From Syncephalastrum monosporum B8922 (Eukaryota > Mucoromycota > Mucoromycetes > Mucorales > Syncephalastraceae): a stretch of 64,000 nt of DNA. Made by a program: the position numbers and the translations under genes. The stretch lies in contig JNEN01001282.1 of NCBI GenBank assembly GCA_000697355.1, forward strand, positions 155,229 through 219,228, in the 5' to 3' direction. Below the pieces are notes generated by a model, which was given only the letters and a program-made list of their open reading frames with translations, was not told the origin of the DNA and did not search any database. Below are positions 1 through 12,302 of this stretch, piece after piece; the first letter of the stretch is position 1; the number at the start of each line of letters is the position of its first letter.

Positions 1-1264
1 ATGGAGGAGAATACAAATGAAGAGGAGATAAAAAAAAAAGGCAGCACGTCAACATACAGAGGAAGAACGTTAATGTCGTTCAAGACCATATGGTCTTAAC
101 GCGACAACTTACTATTACGCCCACTGGTGCGATTCGTTGCCAGAAAAGACTTTGACAGAGTAAAGAAATTGGATTTTATGCAGTTACATGAGTTGCGTCT
201 GCCGATGGGAAAAAGAGTCCTTATGGAAAACGGATTGATGCCATGTGTGTTCTGCTGAAATGTTGATGATTCGACACCTGCGTCGTGTGCAGAGTTAAAG
301 GTAGTTACGAGACAAGATTTGCTTTATTATATCGATCCAAATTTTTCCAGTCTGTGCTTCATGCATGAATCTATACAGCCAAGTGTACATAATACTCGTA
401 ATTATCAGATATAGGATGTGACATTTGTCTATGATGAAGCTTTTTCCATCTCTGCTTGCGTCTTTGTCCTGAGAGAGAGCGCGTGAAGGCCAGCCTCCAG
501 CTCGGGGGCCAGCAAGTCGTAAATCATCCGGTGTCGTTTCATCAAAGGCTGGTCATTCACCAAAGTCAGTATACCAAGAAATTATCAAAACAGTCATGCA
601 GCTCTCACCTTGCCCGCGAACTCTTCAGACACTACAGTAACCCTACATTCGCGCGGTACTCCAATTATTAAGTTGCTTTAGGAGAGATAGCCAAAGTACA
701 GACCGAAAGTGTGTCTCTGGATTGGTATTGCCGCGCATAGGAGCGTGGTGCGCGTGCAAGTGTGATTCGTTTATAATTTCGAGAAACGAAGGATGCAAGC
801 TTTCATTGATCTGTAGACAGCCATTCCTACCGTAAGCTCCTTGTCAGCTGAACCATCTTTGATCTACCTTATTTTCAATAGAAGTATAAGTTGGGCCTTT
901 GTCAGAAGAAGTCGCCATTGTCAAAAGCAAAGAAAAACGCGACCAATTGCATCAAACAAATTTTACTTTCTAATCAAACTTGCCCCGACGTCCTTTACGT
1001 ATTGCAACCGTACAGTCAAAGTACCTTACTGTACATGGACTTTTTACTGCATATTCTAGGATTTGAGAGGAAAGCTATGTATGTGTATGCCAATATGCAT
1101 TAGTCTGTCAAAGGAGTGGATGAATGCCAAAAACAGCATATTCTTGCCAAACAAACGAAAAGATATTCAGTCATTATCAAAGCATGCACGCACTGAGTTT
1201 CCACACATATCAGCATGTCTGTCTATATATCATATTTACAATGAGAAAATGGACATGAAATAAA
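1..1264. other. Left-edge spacer, no supported gene
   Basis: I see no convincing coding region. Only short AT-rich open frames occur and none resembles a known family. The start of the window carries a 32-codon frame opening at base 1, which I do not accept as a gene. The right end is the 3' flank of the receptor gene on the minus strand. Confidence 0.5.
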
Positions 1265-3543
1265 TCAAAATGCACGGATGAAGGGGTTATCTTCTTGCGA
1301 ATACTTGCGCTCGCGCGATCCTTTGTCAGCACGATCGTCGATGGGCGTGTCTTCCAGGGTTGACTCGGGAACCACTTCTAGCGCAGGCTCTGAAAAAGCG
1401 CCAGACAAAGCTCGGGATCTCCGATCAGGATATTGATCTGCTGCGGTTGGCATGGCAGTGTCTTGTCGATCTTGGTCTCCCGAACTTCCTTGCTGCTGGT
1501 TCCGTCGCCACCGACGGATGCTCTTGGAACTACGTGCCACACGTTCACGGACACTTTCGAAAGAGTCGCCTCTGCGTGTGAGCCACTGGGACACTACCGA
1601 AGGTGACTCAGGCTCGTTCAGTTCAAGCCAGCTGCTGTCATTATTGCTACTCTTGTTGCTGACGTTCTGTCGGCAGTGGCTCGCATCGCTTGACTTCCGA
1701 TGCCACTGCTGCGGGACGCCATCAATAGCTATTTCTGCCATATCATCATCGTCCTCGTCAGCTTCGAGAACGCGCCAAGGAACGACTGCGTCCAAGTCAT
1801 CCACAGAAACAGCCGTGAAAGGAGGCGGCGAACAAGGCATAGTGCTAACGTCAGACGGAAACCTCTCCCGACTAGCCATGCTGTGGGATATTGGATCGAC
1901 ATAGGGTGTTTCACCAATGAGGTAAGCGGTTGGGGACCCGAGGAACGAAGGTGAGTCAGGTCCGTTGAAGTTGTGGTACTGGCTCTCTTGACTCGGGCGT
2001 ACCGTTGTTTCACTCATTTCCTGTTGTTGCTGTCCGCGCCGCTCATCTGATGCTCGACTATGCAGATGTTGGCTAACCGTGAGCAGCTCTTGTGCTTGCG
2101 GCGGATGTTGCTGCTGTGATGAGAGGTGCTCCTTTGACCAGAACCTTCTCACTACCCAACGTAGTACTTGACTGTCGTTTGGCTTATCCCTTGGTGACAA
2201 TGGAGCAAGCGAAACAGTGGTGTTCGTCCTTGGCATAACATAGTCAAGTGCTCCGTTGTCTGCATAGGTTTTGTATGTACGGGCATCCATTTGACTCATT
2301 TGACTCATTTGACTATGCTGCGATATTGTACGGGAAAGCGCATCGCTGTCTCCGTAGCGCTCTATCAAGTCTCTGCAAACAGCTATACTAAATATACAAA
2401 GATATTGTCTTTAGTTCGCTTACTTTTTTAGCTGCTTAAATGTGCTGGCAAAGGCAGGGTCGATCAAGAATGCGATGAGGTTGAAGAACCCAGGAAGTGC
2501 TTTGGTCGTGACACCCCAAATGTTGAGTGCATAGCTTGCCCTGTGACTATATAAGCATGCGTCACGGAGCGTATTTAAGCGTAGATACCTACTCCATGGT
2601 AGTAAATAGATAAATCTCGGATACAATAAATCCAAGCTGGGTGAGGAGTGGTGTCATTGGATACATGATGATACGTCGTACAACATGGTTGACTATGCTT
2701 CCAGAAATGGCGCCCTTGTTGGCAAAGGAGTGCTGCTCATGTTTAGTGATCTTGAGCTTAATTAAGACCGCACAGACGACAAATGCACAATAAGAGCAGC
2801 AAAGTATTTGAGGAGCAATATAAGTGCCAATCTCCCATGATTGTGCCATACTTGTGTACGATGCTAATAGTGCCATATGAGGATCTTCACATTTTCTTTA
2901 CTGTGCAACTTACGCGTGTACCAGCATACACCTTGCGCTTGGTCAAAGCCCAAGCTTTGAGTCGAAAATGGGATGACGGCAAGAAGCACTGAAAGGAAAA
3001 AGGATGCGCCATAATACCTACAGTCCTTGAATATTAATGTATTGATCGTACGTGATCTGCGGCTTTGTTTATACCACTTTTCAAATACGGGGTTATAGTA
3101 TCGACTTTGTAAAAATAACCACTGAAGGTTGAATGCTATTGCCTATATAGGAGGTATCCAGCATCAGTTACTACGTAACGACTTTATATCATGGTTTAGC
3201 AACGGACAATACATACCACCGTTAAAAATAGGTATTGGTTGCTGAGCCATATGACCATAAAGGCAACTACTTGGCAACCGACACCTTCGCTGTCTGTGTA
3301 GGAATACACAACGAGTGAGCACGACGATATTAAATCCGTAAGCGAGACAGCGGCGGTCAGACGCAAGGATACTCGGTCGACAAGCCTCCGATCATAAAGT
3401 CGCATGGCGAAAAGGATGAGCAGGACTGCCAAGGCCGAAGCCATTGAAACTATGCTTGCTGCAACGTTGATAGTCTGCAGGGAGGAGAGTTGCCATTCTT
3501 CGTGGAAACGCAAGTCGGGAATGCTGTCGGCGATAGCTGCCAT
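1265..3543 (-). CDS. Seven-transmembrane G-protein-coupled receptor, cAR/Git3-like, with long C-terminal tail
   Basis: Exons (minus strand): 3543-3217, 3142-2914, 2863-2593, 2546-2424, 2372-1265; 685 residues. All introns are GT-AG, 46-74 nt, and every join keeps phase. Hydrophobic segments: TM1 about residues 25-48, TM2 60-82, TM3 from 90, then one per hydrophobic block in exons 2-4, ending with TM7 near the FFNLIAFLIDPAF stretch. The loop after TM1 (DRRLVDRVSLRL) and the Cys-Trp in the second extracellular loop resemble receptors of the slime-mould cAMP-receptor/fungal Git3 superfamily. The last ~370 residues are hydrophilic, Ser/Gln-rich and cytoplasmic, with a repeated SQM triplet near the tail start. 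Likely role: plasma-membrane sensing through a heterotrimeric G protein. The ligand cannot be inferred. The start is the first Met ahead of TM1. Confidence 0.8.
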
Positions 3544-6500
3544 GAGTATGAAGAGCAGTTTCTCGTCTGGAAGAAAGCAAAGGGTAAAGGGTAAAAAATA
3601 GCAGCAGGGAAAGAAAGAAAGAGAAAACTACCCAAGTAATTACTCGCTTATTCTATATCACAAGTGTGAACACCTGCGTATACTAATAAAGAAGAAATAA
3701 TAAAAAAAAAAGGCAGGGGCGAGGTCTCTCTTTTTTTTTTTTTTTTTTTTTGAGGGATTAGTGGAGGGAGGTTGGTCCACAAGAGCAGCGTGCTCTCAGT
3801 CCCAGACTTGGGGCAAGCATTATCCGATACTGATGCGGATGTAGGCTTCCCTCTTTCCCTATTAAAGCATTTTCTCAAACAGAACAGGAGGGAAAGACAT
3901 ACATTACATACACGGCGCCTCAGGATGCAACCGACAAACTGGAGAAAACTGACATCTGCTGTTGTTTCTTATTCTTTTGTTTCAAAAAGCTTGACAATTT
4001 CTACGCCAAGAGAACAGGAGATGAGAGGTTATAATATGTGTTATTGATGCAAGTGAGATAGAGAGAGAAAGAGTATGTGCAAAATGACCGATCATCAGCA
4101 AAGAGGTATCAGGTCTATTTCCCTTTTCTAGCAATGGCGTGTGCGTGTAAGAGAGATAGAGTTTCGGCACGGAGTGGGGAGGCAAGGGGTCGGGGAGATC
4201 GCCCTCGGTGAGCCAAGCCTTTTTTTCCTAGCCGCGACCTCAGACCCGATACCCCGTATCCTTTTTTCCGTTTTTTACTTCTCCTTTTCAATATGAGCGA
4301 CAGGGTCCTCCAAAAAGAGAGATGTGCTTGCTGAACAGAGAGCAAAGGAAGACAATAGTCACGTCGACAAATGCAGTGATCGCCAAACCTCGAAGATATC
4401 TGTGCGTGCACTCGGATCCGACTTATTGGTTATTGTAATGTAAATAAAAACCAAGACATGCCAAGGCATTGTCATAATCACTCGCATCATTCTTAACTCT
4501 TTTAGAAGCACCTTAATACAAAGTTTTGATAATGTTCGCAGACTCAAAGCAATGTTCCAAGCCTAGATCTGTAGACGGCACTCAGCTCTCATCATCAATA
4601 GTAACTAAAAAAAAATATATTATCAATGTTTAAGCAAAGCGGCCTGAAGATATATACTGCATGTTTTCAAAGGTTATTCTCAATAAATGTGATGGGTGTA
4701 TGGATGCATGCTTGATAAAGTGCCCGTGCGCATAACGGCGGACCGGTACTTTTTCTCAAATTCTCCCAAAATTGATACGTATGTGCATAAAGCGAGTTCC
4801 ACCATTTTGGGAATCACAGCGAGATTCATACAGTATTGCTGGCAGAGTATAACATGAGTGCGTTACTATATATTCCTAATCTTCCGTCAAGTTCTTCACT
4901 GTAAGTTGGTGATTGAAACACATCCTGCAAAGAACTTCTGGAGTGGTTTCTAGAGTTTCAGATTAAGCTTTCTCAAGACCTACGTGTACAGTACCTCTGT
5001 GACTATTCCTTGTCAGGATACATCGCTCTCTACCTACTTGTGCACTCAGCTGTGATTCATTAGGACCATAGAGCCACACTTATCTAAGCGGCTGTTTCAT
5101 TGAAAATACACTATTACTTCAGCGACAGCCATATATAGAGATGGGTTCTGAAGAACACATGCGTAATATTTTTATGCATTTCGTTCTTTTAACAACCCAA
5201 TTCGTTACCGCGCCCAAACATTATGCAGCCTTCAGCAGGTTTACCACAGGTGGCACAACGGGATTAGTGCATCCATTCATCATTACATATCAACAGTACG
5301 AGCATTTGTATAGGTGCTCTCCATCAGCAATGTGAAAGCTCGGAAGGCAAACGATTTTATTGCAAGAACATAGAAAAATAACAAGAATAAGACCCACAAG
5401 CTTAATATTCAAATATGTCATATTGGCGTACCTTTCCTCAGAGTCTCTTCAGCCCAACATCTGGTAATCCCGTGTAAGGTGCAATAATCCGATTCATAGA
5501 CTGTGAGAGTAGAAGATGCTGCTGGGACCGGATGAGGGTATCAGGCTTATATGGTCGTTTCGTGTAAATATATTGGTTTGGTCCGGATTGGCTTGGCAAA
5601 GAAACGAAGGGTCGACAAGGCATTATTCCCGCGTAGAAACTCATGTAGTGCTCAATAGAGCTACAAACTACAGCGTTTCTTGAGTAAACTAGGACGCAGA
5701 ACGGGAAGTCGCGAGGATGTAAGTGACTAAGGCACGTTGCGTTTTCAAGTTTGAGACCAGGACCTTGATGTTGGCAGTGTCGCCAGCGGACTAGAGACAG
5801 ACGACCAGCCATGTCATTCCCTACCACACGGACGTGTGTGGAGATCTTTATCTACTCTGATGTGCTCCCGGATCGGGTTATCCTTCTGGAAAAGCCTACA
5901 GAGAATAATGTACAAATGGGTGATAAGCGGGGGCCTATCAATGGCGGGCTTCACGCGCTCCAGATCACTCTATGCTGTTCGGTTAGTCAGTGATGCTGTC
6001 GTGTGCCCTCCTTTTCTTACACAAACTTTCTTTCCGTGATCAATGTAGCTGTCTCATTTACACATATAGAAGCCACGCAAGCATTCCACGATCTATATCG
6101 TAAAACATTCCTGTAAATTGTAAAAGTACGTAAGGTGAAGAGCAACATCATATATATATCTTCTTTACTGCCATATAGATAAAGTATACATCTACTTCTT
6201 CCTCGAACCATCATATAGGCAGGCCTGCTGTTGTAGAGCTAACAGCGTGAGAGGAATCATTTGCATGTTATGTCTGACTTATGATGACGGCGCCCAAAAT
6301 ATCGGCATCACCTCACCCTTGTTGTCCAAAGCGAGTGTATCTTCTTATCTCTCACAAGTACTCAAATGGCTTACGTAAGCTGTTAGATAAAAGTTAGTCG
6401 TAATATCGTATGCTCAGGCCGTAGCGTACTACATAGCTATCTCGACTAATTAGGATCGTTGCGAGGACTGTCAAGGGGTTTCATTATTGAAGTGACCCCG

Positions 6501-7737
6501 TACATCGAAATGGTATGTATTTGTTCAGCTATTACGCTCTCAATGCTGAACCAATGTACCTGAAACCTTGTGCGTATATGATATTCGCTTTTTTACAACA
6601 GCCCCTATAACGCCATTGACCACAGTCATTTATATTCATACAATATCCCATAGAATCTGACTACCACATTGCAAAACGGACGGGCTCATGTGGGCCCCCA
6701 TAAGGATGCTGTATATGAACTCAGGGATACCCACTCTTTCCCGAATATTCGGACTGGTTGGATATGTATACTGTACAGATATTCCGAAAAAGAAAGAAGA
6801 GATGTCGCGGTGCATGAACATGCATATCATCTTGGAACTAAACAATCCTGATTGTTTCGTCTCTATGCATACTTTCTATTCAACTTTCTCATTTCGTCAA
6901 CATGAATTCTCACGACAAATTACTTAGATGAAGCGAGAAGAAAGGAGCAAGGATGGTATGGCAAGGCCGAGCTAAAAGGCGTGGCGAAGAACCTCTGAAC
7001 CTCACGAGCAGTAGAGGGATAAGAACAAAAGAATGTAGGTAGCACAAACATTATAAGACCGACATTGGCGTAGCACAAATAGGGGGCGGTCCACATGGCT
7101 TTGGTGAACGATTCCCGTTAGGCCAACAAATAAGCACGAGGACCAGAAAAGAAGCTTGGGCACCGACGATCTGTCGTGATGTGCTACGAGCCGCGCACGC
7201 ACGTAATGATCAGAATGCAGCACCTGCAGGTTAATTGCGAGTGATACGAAGAATAAGAAAATCAGAGACGGTGGGAAAGGGTCTAGTTAAATTTTCTGAT
7301 ATTATGGGGGCTAAATTATATACTACTTCTTTGTTGATATAGAAGGAGTAAAAGGTCATATTCAAAGGAGAAACGAATAGAAGGCCATGGCATGTTGTAA
7401 TGATATATGGTCTTCTATGGATAGACCACATGAAATGTCGAGAATGATCATGGATATCCTCTCTTCGTCTGACAATTGCAATCACATTGTGTATACATGC
7501 TGGCTGAGAGACAAAAGGAAAAAGACATGCATGCGTATAGTGCCCTTTTTCGTGTCTGTGTGCGACCAATGGCGCCATCGATATGGGCCGCACGCCGCCT
7601 TCTTTCCCTTGTCCAGATCCTCTTCCTTCTTTCCTTTACTTTTCTTTACTTCTCTCCTTCCCTTCTCCCCTCTGAACCTCTTTTCTTCTTCTTTCCTTTT
7701 CCCCGCCCTTTGTCACACACCTTCCCTTTCTAACAGC
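3544..7737. other. 4.2-kb gene-poor spacer
   Basis: No spliced or unspliced coding region is supported. The stretch holds the promoter side of the receptor gene and, from about 7600, the CT-rich leader of the coiled-coil gene. An uninterrupted run of 21 T lies at 3731-3751. Several open frames of 60-130 codons exist (the largest at 5438-5827, minus) but lack family resemblance and convincing composition. No transposon protein or terminal repeat was recognised. Confidence 0.5.
3731..3751. repeat. Poly-T tract
   Basis: Uninterrupted homopolymer of 21 T in the upstream region of the receptor gene. It could be a nucleosome-depleting promoter tract, because it lies about 190 bp upstream of the receptor start codon. 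That role is an inference. Confidence 0.85.
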
Positions 7738-9608
7738 ATGTCAGCCCCGTCGTGCCCACCGTCCGCCTTACCACCCAGCCCAATGAGCACCCCGCGTAAT
7801 TCGTCTTCCTCACAGCCGCCACCCGCTTTGTCCGCATCTCGGTTCAGCGTCAATTCTAATCTCATGAACTACTCGATTCCAAAGACAGACGACCAGGTAC
7901 GCACTCGCCTACTCATGTTTTGCTATCAGTTACTTACTCACCCGGGAACAGAGCAACAAGACTCACACACCACACCAGCCCACAGCGACCGACCCTTTAA
8001 GAACGCCACCTCCCGAGAACACTGACGGCAAGCGGACAATTCAACGGGGCAACTCGAGCACGCGTGTTCGGCAACTCGAAGCACAGATCGAGTCTTTGAC
8101 GCTGCAAAACGTCAAGCTGCAACGAACAAACCGTCTTCTCAAAGTCGACACAGACAACATTATCAAACAAACCACGCAGCCATTAGAACAAAAGATCCGG
8201 GAGCTCACTCTGAATAATGTTCAGCTTCAACGAACAACACGCTTATTGCAGCAAGACGTGGAGCAAAAAGCAACCGAGATGGAAAAGTTCAAACAGGAGC
8301 AAATTGCGCAAATGAAGAACGTCGGTCCTGAATACGAGTTCTTGGTCCAGATGGTGAACGTTCTGCACCGTCAAGTAAGTCTATTTAGACCTGCTATTCG
8401 TTTATTATTTTCAATGTATATTAACTGATAAACTTTTTACTGGTAGATCAGTGGCGATCCTTCCTGTGACGAGACATGCTGTTTCACATTACAACCTATC
8501 CAGCAATCCTCCATGGTGATGACGCTGCCCCCAAGCGACCAGCCAGATGACCAAGAAATGGAAGCACAACATATCTGTCGCCCCGTCATCCACTCCTCCA
8601 TATCTCAAGGCTCGTACGCGACCGAGCTGGAAAACAAGATACTGCGCCTTGAACAAGTCATTGAGGAGCTGGATGCCGAAAAGGAGCAATTCATGAAGCA
8701 AATGTCATATAAGGATAACGATTTGGAGACCCTCAAACGTGAGCTCCGGATCAAGGATGACATTGTGTCCCAGCTCGAAGGAGACTTTCTGAGCCTCGAA
8801 GATCAACTCGCTCGTTTGCAAAAGGTAAAGCAAACATAAAAAATAGGGGGGCGGGGGCGGACATAATCGTTTGCCTTGAAAGTGCAAGCAATCGGTTGAG
8901 CAAGGGATTGTTTGCTGACACCGGTCTGCCTTTTTTGTTCAGGAGTTGAAGGATCATCACACAGCAGCAGCGGCAGTATCTCTGTCTCTAACCACACCGT
9001 CAACTCGGGACCTCGACCCGAAACGGCAGTCTCAGATGCTGATGGCCACCAAACGACGGTCACTTGCTGTTAAGGATACAGATGCCTTGGAACGCATGCT
9101 ACGTGGCGACCTCGATGACGGTAGACGTGACAAACGCGAGCTGCCTTACAAGGGCTCCGAAGAAGAACAGGCCGACATCAACACAGACGAGGAATACGAC
9201 GAAAAGAATACCACCATGACCACGCCGCCCCGTTCGCAAAGCCCGGAAGACCATGAGAAAGAAGGAGAGGCAGACACGGTATCCATCTGCAGCACCGACA
9301 AAAGTAACTATGACGACGAGCAGCAAAAGCGCCGACGCCGACGTCCGGTTCTCTCGTTTTTGTCGGGTGGCGTTCTTCCATGCGCATACCCCACAACCAC
9401 CGGCAGCCAATTAAAGCACATCGTCCGAGAGAATGAGGTCAAGGACCCGTTTGCACCATTCACCCTCATGACTATTCTGCTTGCGCTTGCAGCTCAGTTT
9501 GGAGTCACAGACGACTGGACGGTGCCCATCACATTGGCTGTGCTTGTCTCTGGTTTTCTCTGGTCGGGTGCTGCCAAGGGCGTCCAATTCAAGCTGAAGC
9601 TCCAATAA
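7738..9608 (+). CDS. Coiled-coil protein with hydrophobic C-terminus (unrecognised)
   Basis: Exons 7738-7896, 7952-8374, 8447-8824, 8943-9608; 541 residues. All three introns are phase 0 and GT-AG. Residues 1-75 are Pro/Ser-rich. Three long heptad-like segments follow: one with the duplicated core LTLQNVKLQRTNRLL / LTLNNVQLQRTTRLL, a second around LENKILRLEQVIEELDAEKE, and a third ending in exon 3. A charged Asp/Glu/Lys-rich linker precedes two short hydrophobic stretches in the last ~50 residues, suggesting a tail-anchored or peripheral membrane protein. I do not recognise the family; a tethering, golgin-like or cytoskeletal role is only a guess. The start follows a CT-rich leader. Confidence 0.7.
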
Positions 9609-10068
9609 TTGTACTATTATCGCTATCCTATCTTACTTTCTTGCCATCAACTCCTGGGTCCCATTCTCCTCGTGCCCCTCAAAAAGTCAAAACCCGACCC
9701 GAGAACCCGAGCATATCGAAAAACCGAATCACTACTACCTTTAGCCCCTGTCCCCTTTTTCCCCACTTTCCCCGATTACTTGCGTCTTCTCTTTTCCCTC
9801 CTCGCTGCCCCGCATCCTTGCGCGTTTCGCTGTGCGATTGACAAGCTCTTCTCTGCTCCCTCTCTTCTTTTTTTCTTTTTCTTTACCGTTCCTGTCTTCC
9901 CAAACCCTTCCCTTCTTCACCTGTCTAATGCGCGTGCGGCGTTCATCCCTGCATAGAATCGAAATGTACATAATATTTTTTTATTCGTCCCTAACTCGTT
10001 ATTCTCGTTTGTCGTGCCTCTTTTTTTTTCTGCTCAGGAGTTGTTACTAGTATACAAGGTGTGTCGAA
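9609..10068. other. Convergent intergenic region with T/C-rich 3' UTRs
   Basis: Lies between the stop codons of the coiled-coil gene (plus) and translin (minus). It is strongly pyrimidine-rich on the plus strand, as expected for overlapping 3' untranslated regions. No gene is seen. Confidence 0.5.
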
Positions 10069-11140
10069 TTATTCTGCTAATTTAGGCTTCTTGTTTGGTT
10101 GGTCACTGTCTTGCAAACCGCGGAGGGTGATGTCATAGACGACCTCTTCGATCTTCTTGACATCGTATTTGATGCCATCAAACCTACAAGGACTCAGCAT
10201 TAACAGACCTGCTCCTTCTACATTAGCATGTTAGGACTATTGTACCGTTTTCTGATAATGTCATTCTTGAGGTTGAGCATCTGGAAGCCGGCTGACAGAT
10301 CTTTGATGAACTTGGATAACCGCAGAGGTCGTTGGTAATCACCGACGGTCACAGCATTGACGGCCAAACGAGACTATACACGGGGAAATGGATGATCAGT
10401 GAAGATCAGGAAGAAATGTTATCAATTGGCGGTATACCAGTTCATTGACGAGGCTGATGAAGGCAAGAAGAACGTCTTCAAGCTGGATGTGAAAATCCGT
10501 CATGGTGTTATCCAGATCAACCTTGACTAAAGTGCGTGTATCAAGGATGAGTGCAGTACGGTACGTGTATTTAAAGCCTTACCACCCAACGTCGTCTCAA
10601 TGACGGGAATGGTGACCAACTCCTCGTGGACAAGGTAGTGGCGGAAGACGACGAGGAACACGGCCTGCTGGACTTGTCTATTCCAAAGCTCATAGTACTT
10701 GTGGAAGTGGTCGCCCGGGATCAGGGTGGCAAAGTGCCGCAGAGTTGCCTGAACCTCGGTGAAGTCGATTTCGGGCACTGGACACGTACACAGACACACA
10801 TACGCATATCAGACACATACATAAAAAGGGAAAGGAAAAGAAAAGACAAAGTTCAGCAGACGAAAACGCGTGGAATCAAAGGGCTAACCTGGACCGCTAG
10901 GATTGGCGTGGACGCCATTGAGAACAGCAGCCAACTGGCGCACCTGACGATCAAACTCGCGTACCTTGATGCGAATCTCCTACAGCAATGAAATAGCAGC
11001 AGCAACAATGAAGCAGGAAGATTTATTAGGGCTGACTCCACTATTGACCTTTACTTCCATCCTCTTACGTCTTTGCGATCCGCCTCCTTCTCGAGCGCAA
11101 CCTGAACCTCACTGAAGAATTTGAGATCGACGCCTGACAT
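10069..11140 (-). CDS. TSN: Translin, single-strand DNA/RNA-binding protein and C3PO subunit
   Basis: Exons (minus): 11140-11069, 10979-10889, 10777-10583, 10526-10438, 10373-10246, 10183-10069; 229 residues, against 228 for human translin. The C-terminal half is unmistakable: the family block SRLAVNAVTVGDYQRPL is followed by LNLKNDIIRKRFDGIKYDV and a VVYDITLRG end. The middle HFHKYYELWNRQVQQAVFL block matches the family's alpha-helical core. Translin forms octameric rings, and with TRAX makes the C3PO ribonuclease acting in RNA-silencing and tRNA-processing steps. TRAX is not in this window. A short Lys/Pro tail follows the usual end. Confidence is high in identity and good in exon joins because all phases agree. 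Confidence 0.93.
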
Positions 11141-11236
11141 GGAAGCAGCAACAACAAATAATAAAGGTGGACAGAAAAATATGAAAGACAGCGCGTCTTG
11201 AGCCTTTTTGGGCGGATGATGAAAAATTGACAGTGA

Positions 11237-12302
11237 TCAATGCGTCAAACATTGCTGATGATGATTGTCGTCGCTATCACTACAAGCATTACTACTATCA
11301 CTTCTACTTTTAGGGTTGTCACTGGCTGCATGTGCATGCGCATGTAAGTCAGGAGCGTTTCCAGGTGGCGCAAATGGATTCAGTCGAACGGGCGGGGGAC
11401 CCTGCAACGTTTTTTGAATTGCTTGTTGGGTTGCGAGGTTGCTGCTCGTGTACAGTTCACGAGACAAGCCTTCGACATCGTGCCTAAAGCCTTGCTGGTG
11501 TGACAATGACTGGGCTGTGCCCTCCGCCCGCTGAAGCTCGTCATACATGTCACGCGTGCTCTTCAATCGAAGATCCGTCCACTCTTTCCCTGGCGTGGCT
11601 TTGGTCAAGTAAATCACCATTTTGTTCTCTTTGAACTATGCAGTATTAGTAATGTTATTTGGTAAAGTCATTTCTTCATTAGATTATGCCATAAAGCATC
11701 GAGCTTCTTACTTTGACTTGAGAAGCGTCAGGTTTAACATGATCATGCAGCTGTGATATCCGGAAACTGTGGTTGGCGCCCATATGCTTGCGCTACAAAA
11801 ATAGACGATGCTAACATTAGTGTCATACTCTCGAGCGTGTATTTAACTAGCTTACAATGTCGAGAGATATACTTCGCGACTGTACAGTGAGCTCATACTG
11901 CTCTTGTTTAATTGACAAAGCATTCTTTACGTTAAGATAAATCCTATAATCACATCGATGATGAGCAGGAAGTGAATCGTAGAAATAGATACCTATTACA
12001 TATACATACATGATCGACTTCGAAGACTGCCCCCAAGCATAGCCTGAGGTAATGTACACGGTTTGAGGCTGGGCCTTAATAGATTAAGGAAGTACCGTTA
12101 TGGTCATTACACAAATACAAAAGGAGGCAATGTCAAACGAGGGCATGTTTACCACGGTTCGCTGAATGGGTCCTCTAATAGTTTCTTCCTGCTGTACATT
12201 TTGGGGTTCTTGGAGCACCTTGGTGAGCAGCTCAACCACTCGAGGGCGCTGTGCCTGGTTGCGCAGACTTTCCAACTCTGCTCTATCATCCACGTCAAGC
12301 AT
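11237..12302 (-). CDS. CACYBP: CacyBP/SIP-like CS-domain protein
   Basis: Exons (minus): 12302-12153, 12074-12010, 11943-11856, 11792-11712, 11635-11237; 260 residues. The N-terminal ~45 residues form the short helical hairpin typical of calcyclin-binding protein (RPRVVELLTKVLQE). A CS/p23-like beta-sandwich follows (YITSGYAWGQSSKSI, then IYLNVKNALS and the ELTVQSRSISLDI strand pair), ending with VIYLTKATPGKEWTDLR. In animals CacyBP links Siah1 to Skp1 in a ubiquitin ligase and binds Hsp90. The SGS-like C-terminus here is poorly conserved and replaced by a His/Ser/Asp-rich tail, so partner contacts may differ. It could instead be a generic SGT1/CS co-chaperone, but the N-terminal hairpin favours CacyBP. 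Confidence 0.8.

Noticed and set aside
5438..5827. 129-codon minus-strand open frame in the 4-kb spacer
   Set aside because: No recognisable motif and no supporting exon structure; kept only as an unlikely candidate.
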